From NCBI GenBank assembly GCA_019239815.1, contig JAFAZL010000695.1, positions 1 to 6,015 of the forward strand: a stretch of DNA of 6,015 nucleotides, in the 5' to 3' direction. The stretch comes from Acidobacteriota bacterium (lineage in GTDB: Bacteria; Acidobacteriota; Terriglobia; Acidoferrales; UBA7541). Below the pieces are notes generated by a model. The model did not search any database, was not told where the DNA came from, and saw only the letters and a list, made by a program, of their open reading frames with translations. A program made the translations under genes and the position numbers. Shown here one piece after another: positions 5,491 through 6,015 of this stretch. The stretch's first letter is position 1, and each line of letters begins with the position of its first letter.

Positions 5491-5544
5491 AAGCTCTGTC
5501 GCTGTAGGTCAACAATTTCCGAAACGCAAACTGTAACACGGCGT

Positions 5545-5550
5545 TGTCAA
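5545..5550 (-). promoter_or_regulatory. Consensus -35-like box upstream of ubiD
   Basis: The minus strand carries an exact TTGACA 65 bp before the ubiD start. The sequence 16-18 bp downstream (around GCGTTT) is a poor -10 box, so this is a partial promoter match at best. The 5481-5632 gap between divergent genes must hold the promoters of both ubiD and the membrane-protein gene. Confidence 0.25.
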
Positions 5551-5578
5551 CCGGACACGCGCCACCGGGCTCCGGTTG
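5548..5578. repeat. Inverted repeat in the divergent intergenic region
   Basis: CAACCGG (5548-5554) and CCGGTTG (5572-5578) are exact 7-bp inverted arms with a 17-bp spacer. An alternative tighter hairpin is ACCGG-GCT-CCGGT (5564-5576). It overlaps the TTGACA box upstream of ubiD, so it could be an operator for one or both divergent genes. No regulator is identified. Confidence 0.3.
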
Positions 5579-5604
5579 CGCTCGGCTCGCGGCCTAACTA
5601 TTCT
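5576..5604 (+). promoter_or_regulatory. Weak candidate promoter for the plus-strand membrane-protein gene
   Basis: TTGCGC (5576-5581, 3 of 6 matches) and TATTCT (5599-5604, 4 of 6) are spaced 17 bp apart and end about 28 bp before the ATG at 5633. The match is poor and is offered only because the gene must be transcribed from this gap. Confidence 0.15.
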
Positions 5605-5632
5605 TTTGCCAAGCGTCCTCGAGCTCGAACGT

Positions 5633-6015
5633 ATGCAGCTCTTTTTCATCACAGGCTTATTCCTCGCGCTGGTCCTCGCGTGGGGCTTGAATTGGGCCTT
5701 CCGAGGCATGGTTAATTCGGCGGATTCCGGTACTCGTCGTGCCGGTGGAGTCGCCAAGAGCTTTCTGCTCTGGTTAATTGTTGGCGGTTCGCCCTTCCTC
5801 TTCGGAGGGCCGCCACCGAGCTTGTACACCACGTTGGCGCGTTTCCTTCCGGAACTGCCGTTGGCACTGGTCGGTACCGTGATTGTCTGGTTTTTTGCGC
5901 CTGCAAAGAAGTCCGCGGCGCTCGTCGGATTCTTGGTTGGAGGAGCACTCGCGCCAATCGCGTTGTGGACTCTCGCGTTGATTCTCCCGAAAAACGAAGG
6001 AACGATGGGATACGT
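5633..6015 (+). CDS. Multi-pass membrane protein of unknown function (partial, C-terminus missing)
   Basis: The frame opens with ATG 5633 and stays open to the right edge: 127 residues plus two bases. I do not recognise the family. Hydrophobic segments lie at about 2-23 ('FFITGLFLALVLAWG'), 42-58 ('KSFLLWLIVGGSPFLFGG'), 72-89 ('LPLALVGTVIVWFFA') and 94-118 ('ALVGFLVGGALAPIALWTLA'), suggesting at least four membrane helices. Short polar stretches between them contain 'NSADSGTRRAGG' (28-39) and 'APAKKSAA' (89-96). There is no clear Shine-Dalgarno before the ATG; an in-frame TTG at 5606 is a possible earlier start. Coding status rests on the long open frame, the hydrophobic periodicity and the absence of a better frame here. 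It is transcribed away from ubiD. Confidence 0.7.
   Translation, partial: MQLFFITGLFLALVLAWGLNWAFRGMVNSADSGTRRAGGVAKSFLLWLIVGGSPFLFGGPPPSLYTTLARFLPELPLALVGTVIVWFFAPAKKSAALVGFLVGGALAPIALWTLALILPKNEGTMGY

Noticed and set aside
5619..5628. TCGAGCTCGA palindrome before the plus-strand gene
   Set aside because: A single short GC-rich palindrome with no second copy or recognisable operator pattern.
5509..5957. Minus-strand Arg/Pro-rich frames at 5509-5832 and 5712-5957
   Set aside because: Composition is typical of antisense translation. The plus-strand frame from 5633 gives coherent membrane helices over the same DNA.

Overview
The window (GC-rich, roughly mid-50s %) looks like ordinary bacterial chromosome. 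Nearly every gene lies on the minus strand, so the text reads right to left. I infer an acidobacterium (Acidobacteriota, Koribacter/Terriglobia-like). The reasons are the style of the PilM-PilN-PilO-PilP cluster (PilN beginning MIRINLLG, Ala/Pro/Lys-rich tails), a PilZ protein with a C-terminal 'LYGFEFLEL' strand, and a UbiD-family decarboxylase close by. This assignment rests on recalled protein style, not on a marker gene or a search.

Layout in minus-strand transcription order: a full-length UbiD-family prFMN decarboxylase (5480-4008, GTG start); a PilZ-domain gene (3907-3494) broken by an in-frame TAA; a relatively AT-rich non-coding stretch (3493-3222) with candidate promoters, a LexA-box-like palindrome, a 10-bp leader hairpin and a twin 9-bp direct repeat; a small excisionase/BldC-like helix-turn-helix protein (3221-3000); then pilM, pilN, pilO, pilP and the first codons of the next gene (probably the pilQ secretin) running off the left edge. 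Junctions between pil genes are 2 nt, 6 nt, a 4-nt overlap and a 4-nt overlap, so this is a tightly coupled operon. On the plus strand, divergent from ubiD, a multi-TM membrane protein of unknown function starts at 5633 and runs off the right edge.

How the genes fit together: PilM (cytoplasmic, actin-like), PilN and PilO (single-pass inner-membrane proteins with periplasmic domains) and PilP (periplasmic link) form the alignment subcomplex that connects the type IV pilus motor to the outer-membrane secretin, which is presumably the gene just off the left end. The HTH protein sits at the head of this operon and may regulate it. PilZ domains bind c-di-GMP and often act on pili or motility, so the broken PilZ gene near the pil operon is suggestive, but a functional link is inference.

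I see no mobile element, CRISPR array, rRNA or tRNA, and no sign of a new multi-gene system. The points most worth a second look are the in-frame stop in the PilZ gene and the structured leader ahead of the HTH gene.
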